In this document: positions 18,238 through 28,203 of the stretch, in pieces
How positions within the stretch are numbered: the stretch's first letter is position 1
Layout: each line of letters begins with the position of its first letter
Origin: Cherax quadricarinatus
Lineage: Eukaryota; Arthropoda; Malacostraca; Decapoda; Parastacidae
DNA: 64,000 bases
Assembly (NCBI RefSeq): GCF_038502225.1
Contig: NC_091298.1
Location: 41,033,072 to 41,097,071 of the forward strand
Reading direction: 5' to 3'
Program-made: the position numbers and the translations under genes
Notes under the pieces: model-generated
Told to the model about the DNA's origin: nothing
Seen by the model: only the letters and a program-made list of their open reading frames with translations
Database searches by the model: none

Positions 18238-21210
18238 TATTCACCTAATTGTTGTTGCAGGGGACGATTCATAGCTCCTGGCCCCTGCCCTATGAGGTTT
18301 ATCATATCTCTTCTCAAAGCTGTGTATGAATCCTACCTCCACTACATCACTCTCCAGACTATTCCACTTCCTGATATATCTGTAACTGAAGGAATACTTC
18401 CTAACATCACTATGAGTCATGTGAGTCTTCAAATGTCCCTATCTACCTTGTCAATTCTTTGTCGTTATACATATTCCCCTTGTCGCTCCTGTCCTCCAGT
18501 ATCGTAAGGTCGAGTTCTCTTAATCTCTCATAGGACATGCCCCTTAGCTTCGGGACTAGTCTCGTTGCAAACCTTTGTATTTTCCCTAGTCTCCTGACAT
18601 GCTTGGCCAGGTGAGGGTTCCAAAAATGGAGCTGCAAAACTGCAAACTGCACCTTGTCATAGAACTCTAGTAGGTTTGTGACAAAGGATTTCCCGTCTCT
18701 GAATCCATACTGGTTGTTGTTTATAAGCTCATTCCTTTTTAGGTGGTCCACCTCTCTTCTCCTGATAATCATCTCCATGACTCTGCACACAGCACATGTC
18801 ATTGACATTGGTCTGTAGTTTAATGGTACATGTCTGTCCCATTTTTGAATACTTGGGACTACATTTGCTGTCTTCCATACCTCAGGTAGTCGCCCTGTTA
18901 CAAGAGAAGTGTTAAAGATTGTTGTTAGTGGTACACATAGCGCCTCTGCTCCCTCTCTCAGGACCCATGGAGAGATGTTATCCAGCCCCATCGACTTTGA
19001 GATATCTATTTTGCATAGCAGCATCTTTACTTCCTCCTCAGTTGTATGTATCATTTCCAGCACTTGATGGTGTACCCCACCTCTCCATCTTTCTGGAGTC
19101 CTTTCTCTCTCCACTGTGGATACTTCTTTGACTCTCATGTTGAGCTCCTCACATATTTTATGCTCGTTTCTTGTAAACTCCTCTCCTTCCTTCCTCAGCC
19201 TTATTACCCGGTCTTTGATCATTGTTTTTTTCCTGATGTGACTGTATAAAAGCTTCAGGTTAGACTTGGCTTTCGCTACTATGTAATTTTCGTATTAACA
19301 CTGAGCCTCCCTCCTCATCTGTACATATTTATTTCTTCCTCTTCGACTACTCTCCTTGTTCTCCTGGGTCCTTTGTCTTCAATTCTTCTTCTATTCTCTA
19401 TTGCACTTAGTTTTTTGCCTCTCTACACCTTTGGGTAAACCAAGGGCTCGTCCTGGCCTTCTCATTAAGACTGTTGCCATTGGGTACAAACCTCTCCTCC
19501 ACTTCCTTACATATGGTTGTCACATATTCAATCGTCTCGTTTACTTTTTCCCTGTCAGTTCTCTGTCCCGCTAGACCACATGCAGGAAATTCCTCATGCT
19601 TGTGTAGTCCCCTCTCTTGTAGTTTGACTTCCTTCTTCCTTCCCTTCCTGTCTCCCTCTCCACTTGTAACTCCTCTGTTATGTATTCAAAGCTTAGAATC
19701 ACATCATCACTAGTTCCAAGGGGCTTTTCATATGTGATGTCCTCAATATTTGCACTGCTCAACGCGGATACTAGATCCAGTCTTGCTAGTTCATCCTCTC
19801 CCTCTCTTTGGTAGAATCCCTAACGTGTTGATGCATGAGGTTTTCCAGTATCTCCTCCAACTTCTTAACCCTCCACGTTTCTGGGTCCCCATGTGGCTCT
19901 GGTTTTTCCCAGTCAATTTCTTTGTGACTGAAGTCACCCACAACCTGGAGCTTTGTCCTGCCCAGATTGGACCTTCTGACTACTTCAGCAAGTGTATCAA
20001 CCATCGCTCTGTTGTTCTTTTCGTATTCTTGTCTTTGCCTCCTGCTATTCTGTGGTGATTTATACATCACTGTAATCACCACCTTGGGACCTCCAGTCTG
20101 AATTGTGCCTGTTATGTAGTGCCTTTCTTCTCCTCTGTCCCCTCTATCCAGCTCCTCAAAATTCCATTGGTTTTTGATGGGCAATGCCATTCTCTACCCT
20201 GCCTCCCCCTTCTGTGTTCCCTTGGTCTTTCCTAAGGATCTGATATCCAGTTGGAAAGATGTCATTTATCATTCCTGAGTGCTTGTTTTCTGTGAGGGCT
20301 TTGATGTCTGGTGATGCCTCTGTGATTCTTTCGTGCCACTCTTTCCACTTATTCGTTATACCAACAGTGTTGGTGTACCATACCTTCAGTGGTGGGTGGG
20401 TTTTTCCTACAGATCCTGTCCCTCACCGTTTCTGTCTTTAAAATCAGTTTTGCTAGCCAATTTCTCTCCTTCCGTTACTCCCCTATTCTCTGAAAATTTT
20501 TGAGGTCAGAAATGTTCTCCTCTCCTGTTTGTTTGACATTTTCAATCTCTTATTTATCTTTCTGCAGTCTTTCATCATACAGTTTCCCCTCATTCTCCTG
20601 AAGCCTGTGGATGAAGATTGACCTCTCCCGCTCCTGCTCCCATTACTTTTCCCTCCACATCTCTGGGTCCAGTTTATTCATATCCATTGCCTTAGTAATT
20701 CCTGTTCCTACTGCTGGGCTGGTTATGCCTCTGCATGGGGCCTGTTTCCTCTGCTTGTGCACCCCTCAAATACGTGTGCTACTCCCTCACATACTGCTCT
20801 CCCTGTGCCCAACAGCATGCCCTCTTTGCTCTTCGACCTTTCCTCAGGACCTATTAATGCCTCAGTGTAAGTTTTATCTCCTTTCTTTCCTTTGGGCCTA
20901 TTGTTTAATATTGGGGTACATACCACAGATGTAATGGCCCTCTGGTTGATGACCCTATATCTTGCTTCAGCATTTTTTATTTCGTTTTCTAAGGCCAGTA
21001 TCTTGGCTTCTACAACTTTAACTTGCAACTCCCACTTCTTCTTCTCTGCCTCCATACTCTTCTTCATTATTGCAGTAAGCTCGTCTGGTTTTCTTTCCCA
21101 CATTTGGTCCATCTTTTGTTATTGCTCTTCCATCCACTCCTTCCCAGGTCCATCTGTCTCTTGCCCCCTGAGTCTCTGACTTTCTCTCTTAATCCTCATT
21201 TACTATTTAT
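18238..21210 (-). pseudogene. Decayed AC-tail element, copy L (ORF1 and ORF2 remnants)
   Basis: An almost complete but heavily mutated copy. ORF1 remnants at 20723-21112 keep the coiled coil (KKKWELQVKVVEAKILALE). Endonuclease remnants at 19786-20190 include VVGDFSHKEIDW, the GDFN motif changed to GDFS. A frame at 18443-19222 holds the linker and early reverse transcriptase (SPWVLREGAEALC, YGFRDGKSFVTN). At about 18640 EFYDK joins almost directly to FWNPHLAKHV, so the palm with FADD has been deleted. The tail on the minus strand is TTAGGTGAATACACACACA. It cannot be autonomous. Confidence 0.85.
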
Positions 21211-21245
21211 ATGTGTGAGCTTAAATACAAGTATGTGTGTATGTG

Positions 21246-21793
21246 TACTCACCTAGTTGTGGTTGCAGGAGTCGAGTCACAGCTCCTGGCCCCGCCTCAT
21301 CACTGGCCACCACTGGGCCACTCATCCTCCTCCATGAGCTTTATCATACCTCTTCTTAAAGCTATGTATGGATCCTGCCTGCACTACATCACTTCCCAGA
21401 CTATTCCACATTCTGAGAACTCTGTAACTGAAAAAATACTTCCTAACATCCCTGTGATTCATCTGAGTTTTCAACTTCCAACTATGGCCCCTTGCTGTGT
21501 CCCATCTCTGGAACATCCTCTCTCTGTCCACTTTGACGATTCCTCTCAGTAGTTTATAAGTTGCTATCAAATCCCCCCCCCTATCTCTCTTGTCTTCCAG
21601 TTCTGTCAGGTCGATCTCCCCTAACCTCTCTTCATAGGACATACCTGTTAGCTCCGGGACTAGTCTTGTTGCTAACCTTTGCACTTTCTCTAGCTTCCTT
21701 ACATGCTTGGCTAGTTGTGGGTTCCAAAATGATGCTGCATACTCCAACATGGGCCTAATGTACACAGGGTACAGGGTCCTGAACGAGTCCTTA
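21246..21793 (-). pseudogene. 5'-truncated AC-tail fragment
   Basis: Begins on the minus strand at about 21793 after GTACATA, the tail of the next fragment, in the codons for KDSFRTLYTVY. It ends with CAACTAGGTGAGTACACATACACAC. A 147-aa frame (21322-21765) keeps the C-terminal CR1-type region (RPMLEYAASFWNP, YEERLGEIDLTELE). No endonuclease or reverse transcriptase core is present. Confidence 0.87.
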
Positions 21794-21796
21794 TTA

Positions 21797-22618
21797 TGTA
21801 CTCACCTTTTTGTGGTTGCAGGGGTCGAGTCACAGCTCCTGGCCCCACCTCTTCACTGGTTGCTACTGGGTCCTCTCTCTCCCTGCCCCATGAGCTTTAT
21901 CATACCTCGTCTTAAAACTTTGTAATTTTCCTGCCTCCAATACATCACTTGCCAGACTATTCAACTTCCTGACAACTCTATGACTGAAGAAATACTTCCT
22001 AACATCCCTTTGACTCATCTGAGTCTTCAACTTCCAATTGTGACCCCTTGTTTCTGTGTCCCATCTCTGGAACATCCTGTCTCTGTCCACCTTGTCAATT
22101 CCTCGCAGTATTTTGTATGTCGTTATCATGTCTCCCCTGACCCTCCTGTCCTCCAGTGTCGTCAGGCCGATTTCCCTTAATCTTTCTTCGTAGGACATTC
22201 CCCTTAGCTCTGGAACTAGTCTTGTTGCAAACCTTTGCACTTTCTCTAATTTCTTGACGTGCTTGACCAGGTGTGGGTTCCAAACTGGTGCTGCATACTC
22301 CAGTATGGGCCTGACGTACACGGTGTACAGAGTCTTGAATGATTCCTTACTGAGGTATCGGAACGCTATTCTCAGGTTTGCCAGGCGCCCATATGCTGCA
22401 GCAGTTATCTGGTTGATGTGTGCCTCAAGAGATGTGCTCGGTATTATACTCATCCCTAGATCTTTCTCCTTGAGTGAGGTTTGTAGTCTTTGGCCAACTA
22501 GCCTATACTCTGTCTGCGGTCTTCTTTGCCCTTCCCCGATCTTCATGACTTTGCATATGGTGGGGTTAAATTCGAGGAGCCAGTTGCTGGACCACACTCC
22601 AGCCTGTCCAGGTCTCTT
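21797..22618 (-). pseudogene. 5'-truncated AC-tail fragment
   Basis: Starts on the minus strand at 22618 (CAAAGAGACCTGG), directly after a (CA)n tract, and runs through the post-palm part of ORF2 to a tail AAAAAGGTGAGTACATA. The frame is open from the truncation to the stop at about 21863 (KVMKIGEGQRRPQTEYRL, RFATRLVPELRGM). Only the 5' truncation disables it. Confidence 0.88.
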
Positions 22619-22658
22619 TGGTGTGTGTGTGTGTGTGTGTGTGGGTGTGTGTGTGGGT
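22619..22658. repeat. (GT)n, the AC tail of copy D on the minus strand
   Basis: A GT repeat with two GGGTGT interruptions on the plus strand. It is the tail of copy D and the left boundary of the next fragment. Confidence 0.93.
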
Positions 22659-23978
22659 GTACTCACCTAATTCACCTAATTGTGGTTGCACGGGTCGAGA
22701 CTCAGGTCCTGGCCCCGCCTCTTCACTGATTGCTACTAGGTCCTCTCTCTCTCTGCTTCCTGAGCTTTATCATACCTCTTCTTAAAACTATGTATGGTTC
22801 CTGCCTCCACTACTTCACTTGCTAGGCTATTCCACTTCCTGACAACTCTATGACTGAAGAAATACTTCCTAACGTCCCTGTGACTCGTCTGAGTCTTCAG
22901 CTTCCAGTTGTGACCCCTTGTCCCTGTGTCCCCTCTCTGGAACATCCTATCTCTGTCCACCTTGTCTATTCCCCGCAGTATCTTGTATGTCGTTATCATG
23001 TCTCCCCTGACCCTTCTGTCCTCCAGTGTCGTCAGTCCGATTTCCCTTAACCTTTCCTCGTACGACATTCCCCTGAGCTCTGGGACTAGCCTTGTTGCAA
23101 ACCTTTGTACTTTCTCTAACTTCTTGACGTGCTTGACCAGGTGTGGGTTCCAGACTGGTGCTGCATACTCCAGTATGGGCCTAACATACACAGTGTACAG
23201 TGTCTTGAACGATTCCTTATTAAGGTATCGGAACGCTATTCTCAGGTTTGCCAGGCGCCCGTATGCTGCAGCAGTTATTTGGTTGATGTGTGCCTCCGGT
23301 GATGTGCTCGGTGTTATGGTCACCCCAAGGTCTTTCTCCCTGAGTGAGGTCTGTAGTCTTTGTCCACCTAGCCTATACTCTGTCTGCGGTCTTCTTTGCC
23401 CCTCCCCAATCTTCATGACTTTGCATTTGGCTGGATTGAATTCGAGAAGCCAGTTGCTGGACCACATGTCCAGCCTGTCCAGGTCTCTTTGCAGTCCTGC
23501 CTCATCCTCATCCGATTTAATTCTTCTCATCAACTTCACATCATCTGCGAACAGGGACACTTCAGAGTCTATTCCTTCCATCATGTCGTTCACATATATC
23601 AAAAATAGCACTGGTCCTAGAACTGACCCCTGTGGGACCCCGCTCGTCACAGGCGCCCACTGTGATACCTCTTCACGTACCATGACTCGTTGCTGCCTCC
23701 CTGTCAGGTATTCCCTGATCCATTGCAGTGCCCTCCCTGTTACATGCGCCTGATCCTCCAGCTTCTGCACTAATCTCTTGTGGGGAACTGTGTCAAAGGC
23801 CTTCCTGCAGTCTAGGAAAATGCAATCAACCCACCCCTCTCTCTCGTGTCTTACTTCTGTTACCTTGTCATAAAACTCCAGGTGGTTTGTGACACAGGAT
23901 TTTCCTTCCATGAACCCATGCTGGTTTTCATTTATAATCTTGTTCCTTTCCAGGTGTTCCACCACTCTCCTCCTGATA
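22659..23978 (-). pseudogene. 5'-truncated AC-tail element, copy D
   Basis: On the minus strand the sequence begins within the codons for IIRRRVVEHLERN, immediately next to the tail of element C, and runs to an intact stop (about 22736) and 3' UTR. The reverse transcriptase is partly present, including QHGFMEGKSC, AFDTVPHKRL, SGVPQGSVLGP and FADDVKLM, with the complete C-terminal region. Endonuclease, linker and fingers are missing. The open frame extends a few dozen codons into C's tail and 3' UTR by chance; that part is not D. Its tail is GAATTAGGTGAGTACACC. Confidence 0.88.
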
Positions 23979-24163
23979 AAAGAACATAAGAACATAAGAA
24001 CATAAGAACGAAGGAACACTGCAGAAGGCCTACTGGCCCATGCGAGGCAGGTCCAAGTCCCTACCGGCTTAAGCCAATGCACCCAACCTAGTCAGGTCAG
24101 GTCACATTGACTTAAGGGAGGAACACGGCAACCGACCTGTTAGCACAAGCTATCAGGTCTAAC

Positions 24164-27109
24164 TCACACCCACCCACATCTACTCATGTATTTATCCAAC
24201 CTATTTTTAAAGCTACACAACGTTCTGGCCTCTATAACGGTACTTGGGAGTTTGTTCCACTCATCCACAACTCTATTACCAAACCAGTACTTTCCTATAT
24301 CCCTCCTGAATCTGAATTTTTCCAACTTAAAACCATTGCTGCGAGTCCTGTCTAGGCTAGATATTTTCAGCACACTATTTACATCCCCTTTATTTATTCC
24401 TGTCTTCCACTTATAAACCTCAATCATATCCCCCCTAATTCTACGTCTTTCTAGAGAGTGCAGTTTCAGGGCCCTTAGTCTATCCTCATAGGGAAGGTTT
24501 CTGATACATGGGATCATCTTTGTCATCCTCCTTTGTACATTTTCCAGAGAATTTATATCCATTCTGTAATACGGTGACCAAAACTGTGCAGCATAATCTA
24601 AATGAGGCCTAACCAAGGATGTATAGAGTTGAAGAACAACCTGAGGACTCCTATTATTTATGCTTCTTGATATGAAGCCAAGGATTCTATTAGCTTTATT
24701 GCGAACACTTATGCACTGTTGTCTTGGTTTCAGATTACTGCTAACCAGAACTCCTAAATCTTTTTCGCAATCCGTAATATTAAGATCTACATTATTTAGT
24801 TTATATGTGGCATGGTTATTGTCCTGTCCAACATTTAGAACTTTGCATTTGTCTATATTAAACTGCATCTGCCACTTCTCCGACCACTGCATCAGTCTAT
24901 TCAAATCTTCCTGGAGTGCTCGAATGTCCTCGTCAGAATGAATTCGACGGCCTATTTTGGTGTCATCGGCAAACTTGCCGATGTCGCTCTTTATGCCCTC
25001 ATCTATGTCGTTTATGTAGATTGTGAACAGCAGGGGGCCCAACACTGACCCCTGTGGAACACCGCTCGTGACGCTTCCCCACTCTGATTTCTCCCCATTT
25101 ATGCAAACTCTCTGCTGCCTATTTGTCAACCATGCCTCTATCCAGGAAAAAATTTCTCCTCCTATTCCATGTGCTTTAATTTTCCTCAATAGTCTCTGAT
25201 GTGGGACCCTGTCAAAAGCCTTACTGAAGTCCATATACACAATATCATATTCATTACCATGATCTACCTCCTCAAATACCTTAGTGAAAAAAGTTAATAA
25301 ATTCGTAAGGCAGGAACGCCCCTTTGTAAAACCATGCTGAGATTCGTTGATTAATTTATGCTTTTCAAGGTGGCTACGAACTGCCTCGGCAATTATTGAT
25401 TCCATAAATTTTCCCACTATGGAGGTTAGGCTTATTGGTCTATAGTTCGAAGCTAAGGACCTGTCACCTGTTTTGAAAATAGGTATCACATTTGCCATTT
25501 TCCACTTATCTGGCACCATGCCAGTTTGTAGTGATATGTTGAAAAGATTAGCCAAAGGTGTGCTAAGCTCCTCTTTACATTCCTTTAGAACCCTTGCATA
25601 CAGTTCATCAGGGCCTGGGGATTTGTTAGGTTTTAATTTATCTATTTGCCTAAGGACCATGTCACTTGTGACCCTAATAGTGCACAGTTTATTATCGTCC
25701 TGTTCTACATAATTTATCATTACTGGAATATCGCTGGTATCCTCCTGTGTAAAAACTGAGAGGAAGTATGTGTTAAAAATTCTACACATTTCCTTATCAC
25801 TGTCAGTGAGCTGACCCGAGGAACTTTTGAGTGGGCCTATCTTGTCCCTGATCTTACTTCTGTATACCTGAAAGAATCCTTTTGGGTTAGTCTTCGATTC
25901 TCTTGCAACTTTAACCTCATAATCTCTTTTTGCTTTTCTAATTCCCTTTTTTATTTCTCTCTTTAACTGAATATATCGATTTCTTAATTGCCCCTCTCCT
26001 CTTTTGATTTGCCTATATATGCCTCTCTTTTGACCAATCAGATATTTTAATCTATTGTTCATCCATTTAGGATCATTTTTGTTTGATCTGATTTCCCTAT
26101 TTGGAACATAATTTGACTGAGCAGCTAGAACTATGCCCTGGAAAGCATCATATCGGCAACCATCACCACCTACCTGACCCCTAGTCAGGTCATTCCAGTT
26201 CAGCCCACCTAAGTAATTTTTCAGTCCTATGAAATCAGCCAAGCGAAAGTCAGGGACGGAGACTTGATTGCCATTATTAGGGGAATTCCATGATATGTTA
26301 AAACTGAGTGATTTGTGATCACTCTCCCCAAGCTCATCATTAACCTCAAGATTATTAATTAGTGTTTCCCTACTGGCAAGAACCAAGTCAAGGAGGTTAT
26401 TTCCCCTAGTTGGCTCTGTCACAAACTGTTTTAAAAAACAATCCTGGATCGTATCAAGAAAGTCACCCGACTCTAAATTTCCTGTCAAATTGCTCCAGTC
26501 AATCTGTCTATAGTTGAAATCTCCCATTAGCACAACATTTTCGTATGTAGATGCCTTACGAATTTCGTCCCATAGAAGTTTACTGCACTCCCTATCAAGA
26601 TTTGGGGCCCTGTAAATCACACCCAAAATTAGTTTTTCTCGGCCCTCGAGAAGCTGTAACCAAACAGATTCAGTGGCTGACGCTTCTAATTTAATATCTT
26701 GTCTAACACAACAATTTAAATTGTCTCTGACATACATCGCTACTCCACCACCTTTCCTGTTGACCCTGTCAGTGTGGAATAATTTATAGCCTTGTATGTG
26801 ACATTCAGAGGGCATCTCTCTATCTTTCAGATTGAGCCAGGTCTCTGTTATAGCAATAATATCTATGTTTCCTGCACTTGCAATTAATCTTAGCTCATCT
26901 ATCTTATTTCTAACACTCCTGCTATTAGTATAGTAAACCTTAAGGGAGCTAGTCCCTTGCTGCCCTCTGCTGTCCCCCTTTGTTTGCTGACCTGTTCTAT
27001 TGTCTTTATTTATAACTTCATGCTGAATGCCTTTTATACATTTACTGTTTCCAACCCTAGTGTTGCAACCTGCTTGTTTCCCACACACACCCATACCTCT
27101 ATCTTCCAT
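24164..27109 (-). CDS. ORF2 endonuclease/reverse transcriptase of CR1 copy C
   Basis: Intact 981-aa replicase. The APE endonuclease shows LKVYYTNSRSVRNK at about residue 56, GDFN at 196-199 and ESDHKSLSF, in which the SDH catalytic motif is kept. The reverse transcriptase has NYRPISLTSIVGK, QHGFTKGRSCLTN, YMDFSKAFDRVPHQ, SGVPQGSVLGP and FADDTKIGRR. The C-terminal CR1 region reads LPYEDRLRAL and RRRIRGDMIEVYKW. The first ATG overlaps the ORF1 stop (TGATG, 27111-27107), which fits coupled termination and reinitiation. Length and domain order match full-length CR1 ORF2. No disabling change is visible. Confidence 0.94.
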   Translation of the reverse strand: MEDRGMGVCGKQAGCNTRVGNSKCIKGIQHEVINKDNRTGQQTKGDSRGQQGTSSLKVYYTNSRSVRNKIDELRLIASAGNIDIIAITETWLNLKDREMPSECHIQGYKLFHTDRVNRKGGGVAMYVRDNLNCCVRQDIKLEASATESVWLQLLEGREKLILGVIYRAPNLDRECSKLLWDEIRKASTYENVVLMGDFNYRQIDWSNLTGNLESGDFLDTIQDCFLKQFVTEPTRGNNLLDLVLASRETLINNLEVNDELGESDHKSLSFNISWNSPNNGNQVSVPDFRLADFIGLKNYLGGLNWNDLTRGQVGGDGCRYDAFQGIVLAAQSNYVPNREIRSNKNDPKWMNNRLKYLIGQKRGIYRQIKRGEGQLRNRYIQLKREIKKGIRKAKRDYEVKVARESKTNPKGFFQVYRSKIRDKIGPLKSSSGQLTDSDKEMCRIFNTYFLSVFTQEDTSDIPVMINYVEQDDNKLCTIRVTSDMVLRQIDKLKPNKSPGPDELYARVLKECKEELSTPLANLFNISLQTGMVPDKWKMANVIPIFKTGDRSLASNYRPISLTSIVGKFMESIIAEAVRSHLEKHKLINESQHGFTKGRSCLTNLLTFFTKVFEEVDHGNEYDIVYMDFSKAFDRVPHQRLLRKIKAHGIGGEIFSWIEAWLTNRQQRVCINGEKSEWGSVTSGVPQGSVLGPLLFTIYINDIDEGIKSDIGKFADDTKIGRRIHSDEDIRALQEDLNRLMQWSEKWQMQFNIDKCKVLNVGQDNNHATYKLNNVDLNITDCEKDLGVLVSSNLKPRQQCISVRNKANRILGFISRSINNRSPQVVLQLYTSLVRPHLDYAAQFWSPYYRMDINSLENVQRRMTKMIPCIRNLPYEDRLRALKLHSLERRRIRGDMIEVYKWKTGINKGDVNSVLKISSLDRTRSNGFKLEKFRFRRDIGKYWFGNRVVDEWNKLPSTVIEARTLCSFKNRLDKYMSRCGWV

Positions 27110-28035
27110 CAGTTTAAAATCATAGGCATTTCACCAATGGCCTTCTCAATCGAGTCTGCAAGTGCTACCACCCCTGCCCCAGAGAGATGAACCCCATCCC
27201 TTGCATACATATCATGTTTGCCATAAAAGTTGTTCCAGTTGTCAATGAATGGGATTGCAAGTTCCTTGCAGTATCTGTCTAGCCAGCAATTTACACCAAT
27301 TGCCCTAGACAACCATTCATTTCCTACTCCCCTTCTAGGCAAGATGCTACATATGATTGGGATCCCTCCCTTAGACTTAATGAAATCTATAGCTGACCTG
27401 TACTTATCTAGCAGCTCTTCTCTCCTACCCTTCCCAATATCATTTCCACCAGCACTGAGACAGATAATGGGCTTGTTCCCATTACCTGACATGATATTAT
27501 CCAGTCTGTTGACAATGTCCCCAACACCAGCTCCAGGGAAGCACACTCTATCTCTCATCTTCTTATTCCTATTACAAAAAGCACGGTCAACATATCTTAC
27601 CTGAGAGTCACCAACCACAAGAATGCGCTTACCTTCATTAGCAGGGGCAGTAGTACCCTTACCTTCACTGGCCACTGAAGTACATTCATCCTGGAGAACA
27701 GAGAAGCGATTTCCTACCTTCAGATCTTCACTCTTAACTTTCCTTACTCTGATGCGCCTCCCATTACTGTGAACAACTCGCCACTTGTAGCAGGTGCTGG
27801 GCTGCACCTCACTGCTGGTAGCCGTTGCTACCTCCCCACCTACAGCCTCCTCACAGTGAGAGACAGACTGCACCTCACTGCTAGAAGCCTCATTCCCCAC
27901 ATCTCCAACCACCTCACACTCTCTCCCAGGCCCATTGAGGTGGACCTTCAGCCTCCTAATCTCCTCCTGGAGAAGCAAGACCTCCTCCTTCAACTCTCCA
28001 ACCTCAGTTTTTAAAACACTGCAGAAGCAAGCCAT
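27109..28035 (-). CDS. ORF1 of CR1 copy C: coiled coil plus SGNH/GDSL esterase-like domain
   Basis: 308 aa. The N-terminus (residues 8-32) is a leucine-rich heptad coiled coil, followed by a variable linker. From about 137 there is an SGNH-hydrolase fold: GDSQ at 142-145 with the nucleophile serine, a block with GAGVGDIV, GGND at 196-199, and DGVH at 280-283 with the Asp/His pair. Esterase domains in ORF1 are known in CR1-type elements; their substrate and role in retrotransposition are not settled. The stop codon overlaps the ORF2 start. Copy B carries a diverged homologue with the same motifs, which suggests selection on the hydrolase. Confidence 0.93.
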   Translation of the reverse strand: MACFCSVLKTEVGELKEEVLLLQEEIRRLKVHLNGPGRECEVVGDVGNEASSSEVQSVSHCEEAVGGEVATATSSEVQPSTCYKWRVVHSNGRRIRVRKVKSEDLKVGNRFSVLQDECTSVASEGKGTTAPANEGKRILVVGDSQVRYVDRAFCNRNKKMRDRVCFPGAGVGDIVNRLDNIMSGNGNKPIICLSAGGNDIGKGRREELLDKYRSAIDFIKSKGGIPIICSILPRRGVGNEWLSRAIGVNCWLDRYCKELAIPFIDNWNNFYGKHDMYARDGVHLSGAGVVALADSIEKAIGEMPMILN

Positions 28036-28203
28036 GCTTTGTAACCGTCCACGCTAATCCCCAAAGCAGCTCAGGGTCTGTGACCTCACGTGACGACTGA
28101 CCACTGAACACTGACGACTGACCACTGACCTAGTTGTACTCACCTAGTTGAGGTTGCAGGGGTCGAGTCCAAGCTCCTGGCCCCGCCTCTTCACTGGTCG
28201 CTA

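Larger units (their letters stand above)
23979..28130 (-). mobile_element. CR1 retrotransposon with esterase-like ORF1, copy C (full length)
   Basis: From 28130 down: a 95-bp 5' UTR with internal repeats of GTCAGTCGTCA-like sequence, ORF1, ORF2, a short 3' UTR containing GGCCAGTAGGCCTTCTGCAG, and three 8-bp TTCTTATG tail units (CATAAGAA on the plus strand, 23985-24008). Short octamer tails are typical of CR1 elements. Both ORFs are open and all catalytic motifs are present. It sits exactly between the tail of copy E and the truncated start of copy D. Confidence 0.93.
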
